DNA from: Acidobacteriia bacterium UBA6623
GTDB lineage: Bacteria > Acidobacteriota > Terriglobia > Bryobacterales > UBA6623
Assembly: GCA_002433055.1 (NCBI GenBank)
Contig: DJHJ01000040.1
Span: 13,822 to 77,821 of the forward strand
Direction of reading: 5' to 3'
DNA length: 64,000 nucleotides
A program made the translations under genes and the position numbers. Positions 19,309 to 29,594 of this stretch are shown here, piece after piece; the stretch's first letter is position 1; each line of letters begins with the position of its first letter. The notes under the pieces are model-generated. The model worked only from the letters and a program-made list of their open reading frames with translations, was not told the origin of the DNA and did no database searches.

Positions 19309-21558
19309 ATGGCAGTTTTCAAAGAAGAAACCTTTTCTGCCCTCGTCGAACTCGACGTCAAGGGTATGACTTGCATAGGTTGCGTACGGACCGTTGAAAA
19401 ACAGGTTCTGGCCCAGCCAGGAGTCGGGGAAGTCGAAGTCAACCTTGCTGCTGGCACGGCGAACATCCGTTACCACCCCTCATACATTTCGGTAGATGAA
19501 CTAATTAAATCGATTACGCAGATTGGTTACGGCGCAATTCTCCAAACTTTCGAACAGGGAAATTTACGCGAGGAACAAGAATACCGAGAAATTGGTGACT
19601 GGAAACGACGATTCATTATTTCGACAATCTTCACGGTGCCACTGTTGCTAATCGCCATGTCACACGGTTCAATTGTGTTCCCAGGAATAAACTGGATTCA
19701 GCTAGTCCTGACTCTTCCAGTAATTATGTATGGAGGTAGTCGCTTCTACCGGGCAGCCTGGACTGCGGCTCGACATGGCCTATTGGATATGAACGCCCTG
19801 ATTGTAATTGGCACCAGTTCAGCGTTCCTATACTCTACAGTCGCTACGGTAGCACCTTCTTGGGTGACATCGGCAGATGCTCATTACACACCCGTCTATT
19901 TCGAGACAGCAGCAGCAATGATCACATTGATTCTATTGGGGCGCGTGCTCGAAATGCGTGCTCGTAGCCAGACATCTTCAGCCATTCAAAAACTGCTAGG
20001 TTTGCAAGCTAAAATTGCCCGTGTTATCAGAAATGGAGACGAAGTTGAAGTACCTGTTGACAGAGTCTCGGTGGGAGACACCATTGTCATCCGACCTGGT
20101 GAAAAAATCCCTGTCGACGGCATTGTTACAGAGGGTTCTTCATCTATAAACGAAGCCATGCTGACAGGTGAAAGTCGATTGGTGGAAAAAAATCCAGGTG
20201 ATGTCGTCTATGGAGCTACAATTAACCAAACCGGCAGTCTACTATTCGAAACACAACACGTCGGCGATCGCACAGCACTAGCTCAAATCATCTCACTGGT
20301 AAAAAAAGCTCAGCAATCCAAAGCGCCAGTTGCACGCTTTGCGGATATGATTAGTGGATACTTCACGCCTGTCGTAATTTTTTTTGCAATACAGACTTTT
20401 ATCATTTGGTACATGGTGGCGCCACCTGAGGAGGCGCTCCGAATATCAGTACTGAATGCTGTAGCTGTTATGATTATCGCCTGCCCCTGCGCAATGGGCT
20501 TGGCGACCCCAACAGCGGTCATGGTTGGAATTGGTCGAGGAGCTGCAGACGGGATCCTTATTAAAAGTGGGGCGGCACTAGAAATTTCAGAAAAAATTGA
20601 CACAGTTTTGTTTGACAAAACCGGCACCATCACTACCGGTAAACCACAAGTGACGGACGTATTCACTCTTGGAAAATTATCAGAAAATAGTCTGCTTTCA
20701 TCCGTTGCGTCTATTGAAAACCTTTCCGAGCATTCTCTTGCGCAAGCCATAGTTTCGGAAGCAAAGACTCGAGGTTTGCGTATTGCTCGTGCTGATTCCT
20801 TTACTGCACTGGTTGGATCCGGTGTCAAAGGCGAACTGGACGGTCACGACTGGATACTAGGTAACGAGTCACTAATGCAGCAGTATGGGGTTCAAACTTC
20901 ACTCTTTGCCGAGGCTTGTAACCAGCTAGCTTTGGCAGGAAAAACTTTCGTCCTTGCTGCTGTTGATAATGAACTCGTTGGTGTCATCGGAATAGGTGAC
21001 CCCATCAAGCCGGACGCTGCAAACACAATAACCACTCTTCAAAAAAACGGAGCCAACGTTATTATGATCACAGGTGATAATCGACAAGTTGCAGAAACCG
21101 TAGCTGAGACTGTAGGCATCTCAGACGTCTTATCGGAAATGTCCCCATACGATAAATCAGAGGAGATCAGAAAACTTCGTCAAGCTGGTCGGACTGTCGC
21201 CATGGTAGGTGACGGCATTAATGACGCTCCCGCTCTTGCCACAGCAGACTTAGGTATAGCGCTCGGTGCCGGAACTGACGTAGCACTTGAAGCAGCTGAT
21301 GTAGTTCTAATGGGAAATAAACTGGCCAGCGTGCATGGTGCTATTGAACTTTCCAAGCGCACTATGAGTACCATACGCCAGAATCTTTTCTGGGCATTCG
21401 CCTACAACATAGCAGCGATTCCAGTTGCAGCTGGGGTTTTATACCCCTGGACTGGATGGTTACTTTCACCAATGATTGCTTCAGCGGCTATGGCATTCTC
21501 TAGTGTGTCAGTAGTCACTAATAGTCTCCGACTGCGACGTGCCCAACTCAAAAATTGA
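19309..21558 (+). CDS. copA: copper-translocating P-type ATPase
   Basis: P1B-1 ATPase that pumps Cu(I) out of the cytoplasm. One N-terminal heavy-metal-associated domain carries GMTCIGC (Cys22, Cys25). The transport site CPC (Cys392-Cys394) lies in [15 protein letters not shown]. The phosphorylation site is DKTGTIT (Asp436), the P1B His-Pro-type motif is SEHSLAQA, and the hinge is GDGINDAP. The last membrane segment has [18 protein letters not shown], the M-x-x-S-S pattern of Cu(I) pumps. 749 residues, complete. No CsoR or CueR gene is adjacent. Confidence 0.95.
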   Translation: MAVFKEETFSALVELDVKGMTCIGCVRTVEKQVLAQPGVGEVEVNLAAGTANIRYHPSYISVDELIKSITQIGYGAILQTFEQGNLREEQEYREIGDWKRRFIISTIFTVPLLLIAMSHGSIVFPGINWIQLVLTLPVIMYGGSRFYRAAWTAARHGLLDMNALIVIGTSSAFLYSTVATVAPSWVTSADAHYTPVYFETAAAMITLILLGRVLEMRARSQTSSAIQKLLGLQAKIARVIRNGDEVEVPVDRVSVGDTIVIRPGEKIPVDGIVTEGSSSINEAMLTGESRLVEKNPGDVVYGATINQTGSLLFETQHVGDRTALAQIISLVKKAQQSKAPVARFADMISGYFTPVVIFFAIQTFIIWYMVAPPEEALRISVLNAVAVMIIACPCAMGLATPTAVMVGIGRGAADGILIKSGAALEISEKIDTVLFDKTGTITTGKPQVTDVFTLGKLSENSLLSSVASIENLSEHSLAQAIVSEAKTRGLRIARADSFTALVGSGVKGELDGHDWILGNESLMQQYGVQTSLFAEACNQLALAGKTFVLAAVDNELVGVIGIGDPIKPDAANTITTLQKNGANVIMITGDNRQVAETVAETVGISDVLSEMSPYDKSEEIRKLRQAGRTVAMVGDGINDAPALATADLGIALGAGTDVALEAADVVLMGNKLASVHGAIELSKRTMSTIRQNLFWAFAYNIAAIPVAAGVLYPWTGWLLSPMIASAAMAFSSVSVVTNSLRLRRAQLKN

Positions 21559-21576
21559 AAGCTAAAACCCCAGGCT

Positions 21577-23103
21577 TCAAAGTTCCGAGATATCCCGGTA
21601 GGGTTGACGCAAGACTGGATACAGGCTACTAAAAACTTCATACCGCCTCTGATACTCCCTACTCGACTCAACAGTTGGCACCACTCTCTTTTTCTCACTG
21701 ATTGAAACCCTACAAGCCTCACTCACACTCTCGTGGTGACCACTGCCCACCATTCCCAGGAGTGCCGCTCCAAAAGCTGAGCCCTCCTGAGTGCTAAGTG
21801 TCACAATCGGACGATCGAAAACATTAGCTAATACTTCGAGCCATGAAAGACTACGTGCGCCTCCCCCGGATGCACGCACAACTTTCACATCTACACCAAG
21901 TGATTCTACGATCGCAAGGCAATCCTTAAGGCTGTAGGCAACCCCTTCGATTACCGAACGCACCAAGTGTTCTCGTGTGTGTTTTGCAGTTAAGCCAATC
22001 CACGCTCCTCGCGCTTGTGCATCAAGGTGCGGAGTGCGTTCCCCCATCAAATAAGGGAGCCAGAACAAGCCCTCACTGCCTTCGGGCGACCTCATGCCTT
22101 CTTTGATCAGCAGAGTATACGGATCTACATCCTCTTCCTTCGGTGTAGTGGCTACGTCGACTCCAAATCGATTACGAAACCATTGAAGACTCAATCCTGC
22201 AGCTTGCGTAACACCCATCACATGCCATTTGCCCGGAACTGCATGGCAAAAAGTATGGACACGCCCTTGTGGGTCGTAATCAACTTTGTCGAGGTGAGAG
22301 AAGACAACTCCGGAAGTCCCAATGGTGCAGGAAACCAGTCCGGACTCTACAATTCCTGCACCAACTGCACCAGCTGCTTGATCCCCCGCCCCGGCTACAA
22401 CTGGTGTGCCTTCTTTGAGGCCGGTCTTAACAGAGGCTTCAGCGGTCACTGCACCAACGACCTCAGAGGATTCTACAACTGGCGGCAACAGCGAATAATC
22501 GATACCTAACTGTTCGACTAGTTTTTTGGCCCAACGACGATTAACAACATCGAATAGTGCTGTACCAGAGGCATCCGAAACATCACTTGCAAATTGACCT
22601 GTCAAGCAAAACCGAACATAGTCCTTTGGTAATAAAACTTTCCGTGTCTTTTCGTAGCTGGCAGGATCATGATCTCGTACCCATATCAACTTGGGTGCTG
22701 TAAAACCGGTCAATACAGGGTTTGCTGTTTGTTGGAGAACCGCATCTTCACCGGCAATAGAGTTAATCCAGTCAACCTGTTCCTCACAGCGTTGGTCACA
22801 CCAAATCAAGGCTGGGCGCACCACTTGGTTATCTGCATCGAGCAATACCAATCCGTGCATTTGGCCAGATAGTCCAACGCCAGCAATGTCACTACCCTTT
22901 GCGCCTACCTTCTGTAGTGCATCTTGAATAGCTCCAACCGTCGCATCCCACCAGTTCTGAGGCCGTTGTTCAGCCCACAGAGGCTGAGTCATCTGAATAT
23001 CCTCGTGTGCAACCGTGACACCAGAAACGATATCTCCTTGAGCATCAACGAGAAGAGCTCGTGATCCACCTGTGCCTACATCGATTCCAAGCCAATACTT
23101 CAT
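21577..23103 (-). CDS. xylB: xylulokinase (FGGY family)
   Basis: Phosphorylates D-xylulose to xylulose 5-phosphate for the pentose phosphate pathway. The 508-residue sugar kinase begins YWLGIDVGTGGSRALLVD (phosphate 1 loop) and has WAEQRPQNWW, GLSGQMHGLVLLD, DASGTALFD, the GTSGVVFSH loop and the C-terminal ASGGGARSLSWLEVLANV nucleotide site. GLSGQMHG with the early WAEQ segment favours XylB within FGGY kinases. The ATG at 23103 fits the fold better than one two codons upstream. It converges on copA with an 18-bp gap. Confidence 0.9.
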   Translation of the reverse strand: MKYWLGIDVGTGGSRALLVDAQGDIVSGVTVAHEDIQMTQPLWAEQRPQNWWDATVGAIQDALQKVGAKGSDIAGVGLSGQMHGLVLLDADNQVVRPALIWCDQRCEEQVDWINSIAGEDAVLQQTANPVLTGFTAPKLIWVRDHDPASYEKTRKVLLPKDYVRFCLTGQFASDVSDASGTALFDVVNRRWAKKLVEQLGIDYSLLPPVVESSEVVGAVTAEASVKTGLKEGTPVVAGAGDQAAGAVGAGIVESGLVSCTIGTSGVVFSHLDKVDYDPQGRVHTFCHAVPGKWHVMGVTQAAGLSLQWFRNRFGVDVATTPKEEDVDPYTLLIKEGMRSPEGSEGLFWLPYLMGERTPHLDAQARGAWIGLTAKHTREHLVRSVIEGVAYSLKDCLAIVESLGVDVKVVRASGGGARSLSWLEVLANVFDRPIVTLSTQEGSAFGAALLGMVGSGHHESVSEACRVSISEKKRVVPTVESSREYQRRYEVFSSLYPVLRQPYRDISEL

Positions 23104-23176
23104 ACACACTCTCAGTTTGTTCCGATTCCCAAGAAAACCTCAAACTATCGCACAACAATGCCTCTAGAATGCCCCA

Positions 23177-24343
23177 CTACCGAGGAAATTCGCTCGGGTC
23201 AATTCCGGGCACTAGCCTCAAAGCGTTTTTGTAATAAACATACTTGAGCACAGAATCCGGCAAATTCAATCCATAGAGCTTCCAATGCGCATGTCGACGC
23301 CGATAATAATCAAAATACTCATCTCGTGTTTCGAGCACGCGCCAGTAATAAGGAAATTCCGAAGCACGATAGATATCCTTACCAAATAAAACTCTCTCTT
23401 TGTATCGAATCAGGAACTTACGAGCCGTGAATGGTTGTCGACCTAACTCTGCCAACACCGCAGCCATCTCGGTGTAAAAATTTGGATATCTATCCATTAA
23501 CCTGCCCAAGCGAGCCAAATCATTTCCATGCCACCCTAAATGAGCAATGATGAAATTAACATCGGGATGCTTCGCAACTAATCGGTCACGTTCAGCGGTG
23601 AGTTCTTCAAAACGAGGAAACTTGTCAGGAGGACGACGGCGCTGAGGAAACATTTTCAACTCCAACCAGCGTTCGTTCTTATTGTCAAATGGCTCAAAGA
23701 AAGGGGAAGGTTCTGCAACGTGAATCAACACTGGGATTTTCAGCTTTGCGCACATTCGCCATACTGGGTCGAGCACTGGATCATCTACCGGGACCCGACG
23801 GCCATTCTTGTAAAAAACACTTAGCCCTAAGTTTTTGAAAATTTTCAGTCCCTGAGCACCATTTTCTACATCACTCGCAAGTGTCGCCGCTGCTTTCGTG
23901 CCCCACGTAGCTGAATCAATACCATCAAAATCCAAATTGGCAAAGATCGCAAATCTCCCTGGATATTTCTTAGTGTAGTTGGCAACAAATTTTTTGAGCT
24001 TCTGTCCACTGCCACCGCTGAGATTAACCAACATGCGAAGATTCTGTTCATTCATCTCTCTGACAACACGATCCAAATGTTTCCCTTCCTCATCACGATG
24101 GTGGCTGTGGATGTCGATCACTGGAAACCTTGCACGTGTTGTTGGGGTCCCCTCCACTACAAGAGATGACGCTGGACGGTACTCCTCAAAAGTGAGTGTC
24201 TGTGACGTTGCTATTGACGTCGTGATCACGACCAATACAAGCACCAGACAACCCAGTCTGCATTGGAAAGAACCGCCAACATTACGACCACGTGTCAGGT
24301 CGGTAAAGTTTGTTAGATAAGTCATATTCAAAATCCGTTGCAT
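23177..24343 (-). CDS. exported amidohydrolase family protein
   Basis: A 388-residue protein with a hydrophobic N-terminal segment (LGCLVLVLVVITTSIA, about residues 30-45) that acts as signal peptide or anchor. The mature part is an amidohydrolase_2 type TIM barrel: metal-binding IDIHSHH near the start, HVAEPSPFF, FIIAHLGWHG and a late LFGKDIYRASEF. Relatives hydrolyse or decarboxylate small organic acids; the substrate is unknown. The export signal is uncommon for this family but seen in Acidobacteriota and Planctomycetes. It precedes xylB on the same strand. Confidence 0.8.
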   Translation of the reverse strand: MQRILNMTYLTNFTDLTRGRNVGGSFQCRLGCLVLVLVVITTSIATSQTLTFEEYRPASSLVVEGTPTTRARFPVIDIHSHHRDEEGKHLDRVVREMNEQNLRMLVNLSGGSGQKLKKFVANYTKKYPGRFAIFANLDFDGIDSATWGTKAAATLASDVENGAQGLKIFKNLGLSVFYKNGRRVPVDDPVLDPVWRMCAKLKIPVLIHVAEPSPFFEPFDNKNERWLELKMFPQRRRPPDKFPRFEELTAERDRLVAKHPDVNFIIAHLGWHGNDLARLGRLMDRYPNFYTEMAAVLAELGRQPFTARKFLIRYKERVLFGKDIYRASEFPYYWRVLETRDEYFDYYRRRHAHWKLYGLNLPDSVLKYVYYKNALRLVPGIDPSEFPR

Positions 24344-24573
24344 CTAAATCTACTGACAAAGCACACAAACAGAATAGCGAAAGCAGAATACCTCAGAAGT
24401 GAAAACACCCTACGCTCTTGACTAATAACGTAAATAGGCCCGCAGAATTATTTGAGATATTTAGACTGAAACCCCAAATCAATTTCTCCTGAGTTTAGGT
24501 TATGCTCACTGATAGAATGTATTGGTCTTAATAATGCAACTTTATATACGTGTACGTAGTCAGGAGAAATGAC

Positions 24574-25074
24574 ATGTCAGCGCTACAAGCAGGTTCACAA
24601 GCTCCCGATTTTTCACTTTCCGATCGCAATGGCAAAGTTAGGTCTCTTTACGAGGCCCTAGAGGGAGAATTGGTACTATTAACATTTTTCAAAATCACCT
24701 GCCCGACGTGCCAATACGCGTTACCTTTTTTTGATCGACTCAATAAAGCAATCGAAGGAAGTGGAGTGAAGTTTTGGGCTATATCACAGAATAGTCACCA
24801 AGAAACCGTTACCTTCAATGACAAATTTGAAGTAGATCTACCTCAGTTATTTGACCCAGAAGAAAAAGGTTTTCCGGTTTCGAATGCGTATGGAATCACA
24901 CACGTCCCCAGCAGTTTTCTAGTGGGACAAGATGGAGTAATCGCAGTATCTTCGGTAAGCTGGGACAAGTCTGACTTCAAGCTAATTAGTAAAAAAATTG
25001 CAGTAGCCGCATCGATACCTGACCCTGTAGTATTTAGCCCAGGAGAAGATATTCTCGACTACCGCGCTGGCTGA
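24574..25074 (+). CDS. peroxiredoxin / redoxin family protein (AhpC-TSA type)
   Basis: A 166-residue thioredoxin-fold protein without signal peptide. It starts LQAGSQAPDFSLSDRNGK and has a CPTC pair (Cys43, Cys46) in FFKITCPTCQYALPF, then ISQNSHQE and VPSSFLVGQDG with the cis-proline. The CxxC pair is closer to TlpA/ResA-like redoxins than to one-Cys peroxiredoxins. Start chosen at the ATG at 24574 because CAGGAGAA lies 6 bp upstream; an in-frame GTG at 24550 is also open. Confidence 0.85.
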   Translation: MSALQAGSQAPDFSLSDRNGKVRSLYEALEGELVLLTFFKITCPTCQYALPFFDRLNKAIEGSGVKFWAISQNSHQETVTFNDKFEVDLPQLFDPEEKGFPVSNAYGITHVPSSFLVGQDGVIAVSSVSWDKSDFKLISKKIAVAASIPDPVVFSPGEDILDYRAG

Positions 25075-25088
25075 GGTTCCAGAAACTA

Positions 25089-25104
25089 AGTCTCGGTCGA
25101 GACT
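25089..25104 (+). terminator. palindromic stem-loop after redoxin gene
   Basis: AGTCTCG-GT-CGAGACT is a perfect 7-bp inverted repeat 14 bp after the redoxin stop; a TTTTT run lies about 30 bp further on. It is a possible terminator stem. Confidence 0.4.
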
Positions 25105-25195
25105 CTCCAGAAAATCTAAGACTTCGTTTTTGCTTTGCTGATTCTCCGAACAGCCCCTTATCCACATTATTAGAAGAAAAAACCTTCGAACTAGT

Positions 25196-26146
25196 ATGAA
25201 GAAATATCAACGTCATTCATCACTCTTCGACAACAGTCACCCGATAGAAAAGATTGGTGGCAAGTCGGACAAAGACCCCATCCCGAAGCATTACTCATCA
25301 AAACGTAAATTCGACGGATTGAGCCATCTTGCACTCTTCGTGTTTTCTACAGTGCTTCTGTGGATGGGAATCAGTTGGTTAATCTCAGTACTGCCAGTGG
25401 ATCGGATGTTATTGACGCTGTCTTCTCTTTTTCCGGCAACTATTGCATCAACATACCTAATGCTTCATATCCCAAGACATCGTCCATGGTCAACCTTAGG
25501 TGTCAAATTGAATCTGAGAGCTGTTGTGACAGTCGGATACGGCATTGGTTTAGGTGCTTGTCTTGTTGGTTCTATCCTTGGAGCCCACTGGATACTCGGA
25601 TGGACGGAACTCACAACAGCCGATTTTACCGGTCATTCAGAACGGTCTTGGGCACCGACTCTAGTGAGTGGCTTATTCGGAATAGCTGTCGGTTCGGCCG
25701 GTGAAGAATTATTAGTACGTGGCTATGGTTTTCATCAATTAGCCCGCACAACTCACCCCTGGATGGCAGTCGTTGTGACCGGTAGCATTTTTGGCTGGAT
25801 GCACTATGGAAACCCGGCGTTTTCGGGATTGGCGTTAGTGAACACGGTTCTGTTTGGTTTACTTTTCGGTCTGGCACTTGTACGACACCGAACACTGTGG
25901 CTGACTTACGGTATGCATGCTGGGTGGAATTTATCTCTTGCGTCACTAGGTATCAACCTCAGCGGACTTAAAATCAATTTGACAGGAATCCAAGTGAAAA
26001 CAGTTGGACCATCTCTATGGACCGGTGGTGCGTACGGCCTCGAGGGCGGCCTGTCAGCAACAATCGTTGTCCTAGTCGCAGCTTGGGTGATCTGGAAATT
26101 GCCATTCTCCACTGATCATAATAAGCTTCTTTGGGAAGAAGAGTAA
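25196..26146 (+). CDS. CPBP family intramembrane metalloprotease
   Basis: A 316-residue membrane protein with about eight hydrophobic segments after a polar 40-residue N-terminus. The CPBP (Rce1/ABI) active-site motifs are intact: EELLVRG (Glu170, Glu171, Arg175), FGWMH (Phe199, His203) and HAGWN (His241, Asn245). Family members include Rce1 prenyl-protein proteases and bacteriocin-immunity proteins; in this setting the target is unknown. It is followed by a conserved hypothetical gene on the same strand. Confidence 0.88.
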   Translation: MKKYQRHSSLFDNSHPIEKIGGKSDKDPIPKHYSSKRKFDGLSHLALFVFSTVLLWMGISWLISVLPVDRMLLTLSSLFPATIASTYLMLHIPRHRPWSTLGVKLNLRAVVTVGYGIGLGACLVGSILGAHWILGWTELTTADFTGHSERSWAPTLVSGLFGIAVGSAGEELLVRGYGFHQLARTTHPWMAVVVTGSIFGWMHYGNPAFSGLALVNTVLFGLLFGLALVRHRTLWLTYGMHAGWNLSLASLGINLSGLKINLTGIQVKTVGPSLWTGGAYGLEGGLSATIVVLVAAWVIWKLPFSTDHNKLLWEEE

Positions 26147-26178
26147 GAGGTTTTTCACGCCATATCACTAGATGCTCT

Positions 26179-26985
26179 ATGAGAATGAACCCTAGCTTGA
26201 TAAAGGCAATATTCGTAACATTTGCCTTCACTAACTCTTCGGATGCCAAGATCGGTACTGAACAACGCGCTTACATAGTGCGACAGATGACGGCAGAATA
26301 CGGCACTGCAAGAGTTATTATTCCCCGTTCGAAAAAAGCCCTCGGCGTATCAGCATCAGGACGATACGACGAAACTGAATGGAATACTGCAATGGGTGAG
26401 TTCGGCCCAGCTGCACGGTTGGGAGATCTAGTTCAGATCACAAAAGTGAAATTCAAAAAAAAACGTCTCATTCTTGTCCTCAATTACGGCATCAAGGGTG
26501 GGCGCAAGTGGTGGCATCGAATTCAAATCTCTGGAGCAACACACCAAAGAACTTCACTAGGTACAAGCCAACGTGCACATGCCCCTGGGGGAACCAAAAT
26601 CGCATTAAACTTTGGCAACAACACATCGACCTTGGATGCTAGCAAAATCAAACAAATGCTGACGCCATTAATAGACTTCACTCAGCGTTCGGCGACAGAA
26701 CTCTACATGGAGAAGCTGCCCGAAGAATTCAAAGAGGCCATTGTGAGTAAACGCGTGATCGAGGGCATGAATCGAAAAATGGTTTTGCTGGCCATGGGCC
26801 GTCCAGACCGAAAAGTCCGAGACTTTGAAAATGGTACCGAAACCGAAGATTGGATTTACGGAACACCACCGGGCAACTTGACTTTTATCACGTTTAAGGA
26901 TGAAACGGTGATCAAGGTGCGAGACACTTACGCTGCCCCTGGAGGCACTGTCGGAATCGCGCAACCACCTCAAGACAAGCAGTAA
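26179..26985 (+). CDS. conserved hypothetical exported protein, BamE/SmpA-like C-terminus
   Basis: I do not recognise a named family for the whole protein. It starts with a short hydrophobic signal (LIKAIFVTFAFTNSSDA). The central part (ARLGDLVQITKVKFKKKRLILVL in two pieces) looks like a beta domain, and the C-terminal 60 residues (NRKMVLLAMGRPDRKVRD, then TEDWIYG and FKDETVIKV) resemble the BamE/SmpA fold in which a helix pair precedes a three-stranded sheet. ATGs at 26179 and 26185 both fit; a TTG at 26131 would overlap the CPBP stop. Similar proteins appear typical of Acidobacteriota, from memory. Confidence 0.65.
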   Translation: MRMNPSLIKAIFVTFAFTNSSDAKIGTEQRAYIVRQMTAEYGTARVIIPRSKKALGVSASGRYDETEWNTAMGEFGPAARLGDLVQITKVKFKKKRLILVLNYGIKGGRKWWHRIQISGATHQRTSLGTSQRAHAPGGTKIALNFGNNTSTLDASKIKQMLTPLIDFTQRSATELYMEKLPEEFKEAIVSKRVIEGMNRKMVLLAMGRPDRKVRDFENGTETEDWIYGTPPGNLTFITFKDETVIKVRDTYAAPGGTVGIAQPPQDKQ

Positions 26986-27056
26986 GCCTCCACAAGACAC
27001 ACCCAATACCAAGATCATCTAGTGTTGCGAAGTAGCGTCTACTATATCCGGTACCG

Positions 27057-27689
27057 CTACGACCCTAAAGGCAAGAAATACTGTGTGCCTTGTACGGGCC
27101 TACTCAGCTCCTCAAGCAACTCTTCAAGATCTTTTTCTCGATGGACAAAATCCGATTTAGACGTATCCACAACCAAAACATCTGCTGCTTTGTAATGGGC
27201 GAAGAAGTGTTCATAGGCTCGCACAACCTCGTCTATATATTCATCCGAGATGTGAGACTCATCAGCAACATTTTTCCTAGCTATACGTTCGCGAAGAATG
27301 TCCGTTGGTGCTTTTAGATACACCACAAGGTCCGGTGCTGGAAGCTGCTCTTTAAAGTGGCGGTAGTAGCGATCATAGATTGCCACCTCGTCATCGTTGA
27401 GGTTAATGTACGCAAAAAGCTTATCCTTTTCAAATAGATGGTCGGCAACTATGGGTGTGTGGGAATGTGAAATATCAGCCTCATGAATGCGTTGATAACG
27501 AGACATTAAGAAATACATCTGGGCACGAAAAGCTGAACCAGATTCGCCACGATAGAAGTTACCCAAAAAGGGATTCTCCTCGCTGTCAAGTAACGGTCGT
27601 GCGCGAAGACGTTCAGCCAACGAGCGAGCCAGGCTGGTCTTGCCTACACGTAGTGGACCTTCGATGGCAATATAACGGGCAGCACTCAT
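27057..27689 (-). CDS. deoxynucleoside kinase family protein
   Basis: A 210-residue P-loop kinase for salvage of deoxynucleosides. The P-loop is EGPLRVGKTSLA (residues 9-20), followed by the substrate region ending in VADHLFEKDKLFA, the DRY-type motif in AIYDRYYRHF, and a lid LRERIARKN. It belongs to the dNK/dGK/dAK family; the exact base is not readable. It lies 67 bp downstream of ruvB on the same strand. Confidence 0.85.
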   Translation of the reverse strand: MSAARYIAIEGPLRVGKTSLARSLAERLRARPLLDSEENPFLGNFYRGESGSAFRAQMYFLMSRYQRIHEADISHSHTPIVADHLFEKDKLFAYINLNDDEVAIYDRYYRHFKEQLPAPDLVVYLKAPTDILRERIARKNVADESHISDEYIDEVVRAYEHFFAHYKAADVLVVDTSKSDFVHREKDLEELLEELSRPVQGTQYFLPLGS

Positions 27690-27756
27690 TTTCGTTTCAA
27701 CTTCCCTTACCTTGATTTGACTAATACACAGATCTCTGTAGCTTGATCAACCATCA

Positions 27757-28782
27757 TTAAAACCCCAAGTTCTGTTGTGGTCGCTTTGGTAATTCGATCC
27801 CAAAATATTCGAAAGCAGCTTTCGTGCCAACTCGCCCCCGTGGTGTACGATCAAGAAAGCCCAATTGCATCAGATAAGGTTCATAGACCTCTTCAATCGT
27901 GGTTGTATCTTCTCCAATCGATGCTGAAATTGTGTTGAGCCCAACTGGACCACCTCCATACTTGCCCAGAATCGTCCGCATCAATTTCTGGTCAACTTCA
28001 TCGAGTCCGTAGTTGTCTACCTCTAGCAAATCTAGTGCAGTCTGTGCGATCTCCCGGCAAACCACTCCATCCGCACGCACCTGGGAGTAGTCTCGAACTC
28101 TACGAAGAAGACGATTCGCTACACGTGGAGTTCCACGGCTACGCTTCGCGATTTCTTCGGCACCGCCATCATCAATGTCAACACCTAACAATCGTGCTGA
28201 ACGGTCGACTATATCTTTCAGTTCCACCGCTTCATAAGGATTCAAACGCAGTGTTAAACCGAAACGTCCTCGCAATGGCCCACTAATTAATCCAGCTCGC
28301 GTTGTCGCACCTATCGCCGTAAACGGCACCAATGGAATCGAGTGGGTCCGCGCACCCGGTCCCGCACCAACCATTAAGTCAACTCGGTAGTCCTCAAGTG
28401 CCGAATACAACATTTCTTCCACATCAGCAAACAATCGATGCACTTCATCAATAAAAAACACTTGACGGGTTTCTAATGACGTTAAAGCACCAGTAAGATC
28501 AAGTTTTCTCTGGAGCACTGGCCCAGAGGTTAAATCAATTTTGACATCCAGTTCGTTAGCAATAATACCAGCCAGAGTCGTCTTACCTAAGCCCGGTGGA
28601 CCATAAAGCAACACGTGATCCATTGCCTCTCCCCTTGCTTTGGCAGCTTCGATAGCAATTCCTAGAACTTCCTTTAGTTTCGGTTGGCCGACAAACTCGG
28701 CCAACCCTTGGGGACGAAGACTCAGATCGAACTGTCGATCTTCTTCTTCGGCCGTTCCTGAAACGATGCGCGTCTCCGACAT
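27757..28782 (-). CDS. ruvB: Holliday junction branch migration helicase RuvB
   Basis: AAA+ motor of the RuvAB complex that drives branch migration. The 341-residue protein begins with the RuvB-specific LRPQGLAEFVGQPKLKE, has Walker A GPPGLGKTTLA, Walker B FIDEVHR, sensor GATTRAG, and the C-terminal winged-helix ending with YLMQLGFLDRTPRGR. It follows ruvA by 30 bp; ruvC is not in the window. Confidence 0.97.
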   Translation of the reverse strand: MSETRIVSGTAEEEDRQFDLSLRPQGLAEFVGQPKLKEVLGIAIEAAKARGEAMDHVLLYGPPGLGKTTLAGIIANELDVKIDLTSGPVLQRKLDLTGALTSLETRQVFFIDEVHRLFADVEEMLYSALEDYRVDLMVGAGPGARTHSIPLVPFTAIGATTRAGLISGPLRGRFGLTLRLNPYEAVELKDIVDRSARLLGVDIDDGGAEEIAKRSRGTPRVANRLLRRVRDYSQVRADGVVCREIAQTALDLLEVDNYGLDEVDQKLMRTILGKYGGGPVGLNTISASIGEDTTTIEEVYEPYLMQLGFLDRTPRGRVGTKAAFEYFGIELPKRPQQNLGF

Positions 28783-28812
28783 CGAACACCTAATCCGTTA
28801 TCTGTCGAGTCA

Positions 28813-29412
28813 TCAGGAAATCAACTCAAGAGCCCTTCTAAATAAAGACTCAAAAGTACCCTCGCAACCTTCACGTCTTGCCTTACTCACCGCTGAACGC
28901 GCCGCGTCGCGTGAACAGCCGAGATTGAGTAATGCAGAGATCACTTCCTGCTCCACAGTCCCTTCTCCAGCTCCACTACTTTGTTCTGCATCACTGCTTT
29001 CTGTCTCGAATACATCCAGTTTCTCACGTAATTCTAAGACGATGCGTTCGCCCGTCTTTTTTCCCACTCCAGGGACACAGGTCAAGCGGCTGACATCTCC
29101 TGTACGAATGGCACTCACCAACTCATCTGCAGGTAGTCCCGACAGTATCGTAATGGCTAATCGTGGACCTATTCCACCAACCGTGATTAACTTTTCGAAA
29201 ACTCCCTTTTCACGTTTACTGATAAACCCGAAAAGAACTAGAGCATCCTCTCTAACATGGGTATGGATTTCTAGAGAAATATCCGTTCCGGTTGAGTTCA
29301 GTTGAGCGTAGGTTGAAACTGGAATAATCACTGCATAACCAACCCCTGCTACATCCACAGTCACGAGGTTTGGTTGTTTTTCACGCAGTTTGCCCCGCAA
29401 ATGGGCAATCAT
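28813..29412 (-). CDS. ruvA: Holliday junction branch migration protein RuvA
   Basis: DNA-binding subunit that clamps Holliday junctions and recruits RuvB. The 199-residue protein has the N-terminal OB domain (MIAHLRGKL, VDVAGVGYAV), a helix-hairpin-helix middle with FEKLITVGGIGPRLA and LTCVPGVGKKTGERIVLEL, an acidic linker, and the small C-terminal domain that contacts RuvB (VISALLNLGCSRDAA). First gene of the ruvA-ruvB-kinase run on the minus strand. Confidence 0.96.
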   Translation of the reverse strand: MIAHLRGKLREKQPNLVTVDVAGVGYAVIIPVSTYAQLNSTGTDISLEIHTHVREDALVLFGFISKREKGVFEKLITVGGIGPRLAITILSGLPADELVSAIRTGDVSRLTCVPGVGKKTGERIVLELREKLDVFETESSDAEQSSGAGEGTVEQEVISALLNLGCSRDAARSAVSKARREGCEGTFESLFRRALELIS

Positions 29413-29594
29413 TCCTTCACATCCGTCTTCACAGTTAATCGCTACCGAACGTAAGGCAAATTATGTCAACCCCCCCATGCACTGTCAAGCCTGTCAGTCT
29501 GACACCACTTTTGAACGCTATCATAATAAGTTCTTAAGCTTCGTGGCCAAGCGCTTTCAGATAACTCAAACTCATTGGTAAATAGAAATCTCTC

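Noticed and set aside
26986..27056. GTAGCG...CGCTAC inverted repeat between convergent genes
   Set aside because: A 6-bp stem with a long loop and no T-tract; within chance expectation.
29390..29581. Small open frame with MHCQACQ start between ruvA and rsmE
   Set aside because: It overlaps the ruvA start region, has no ribosome site before its internal ATG and no recognizable pattern beyond one CxxC.
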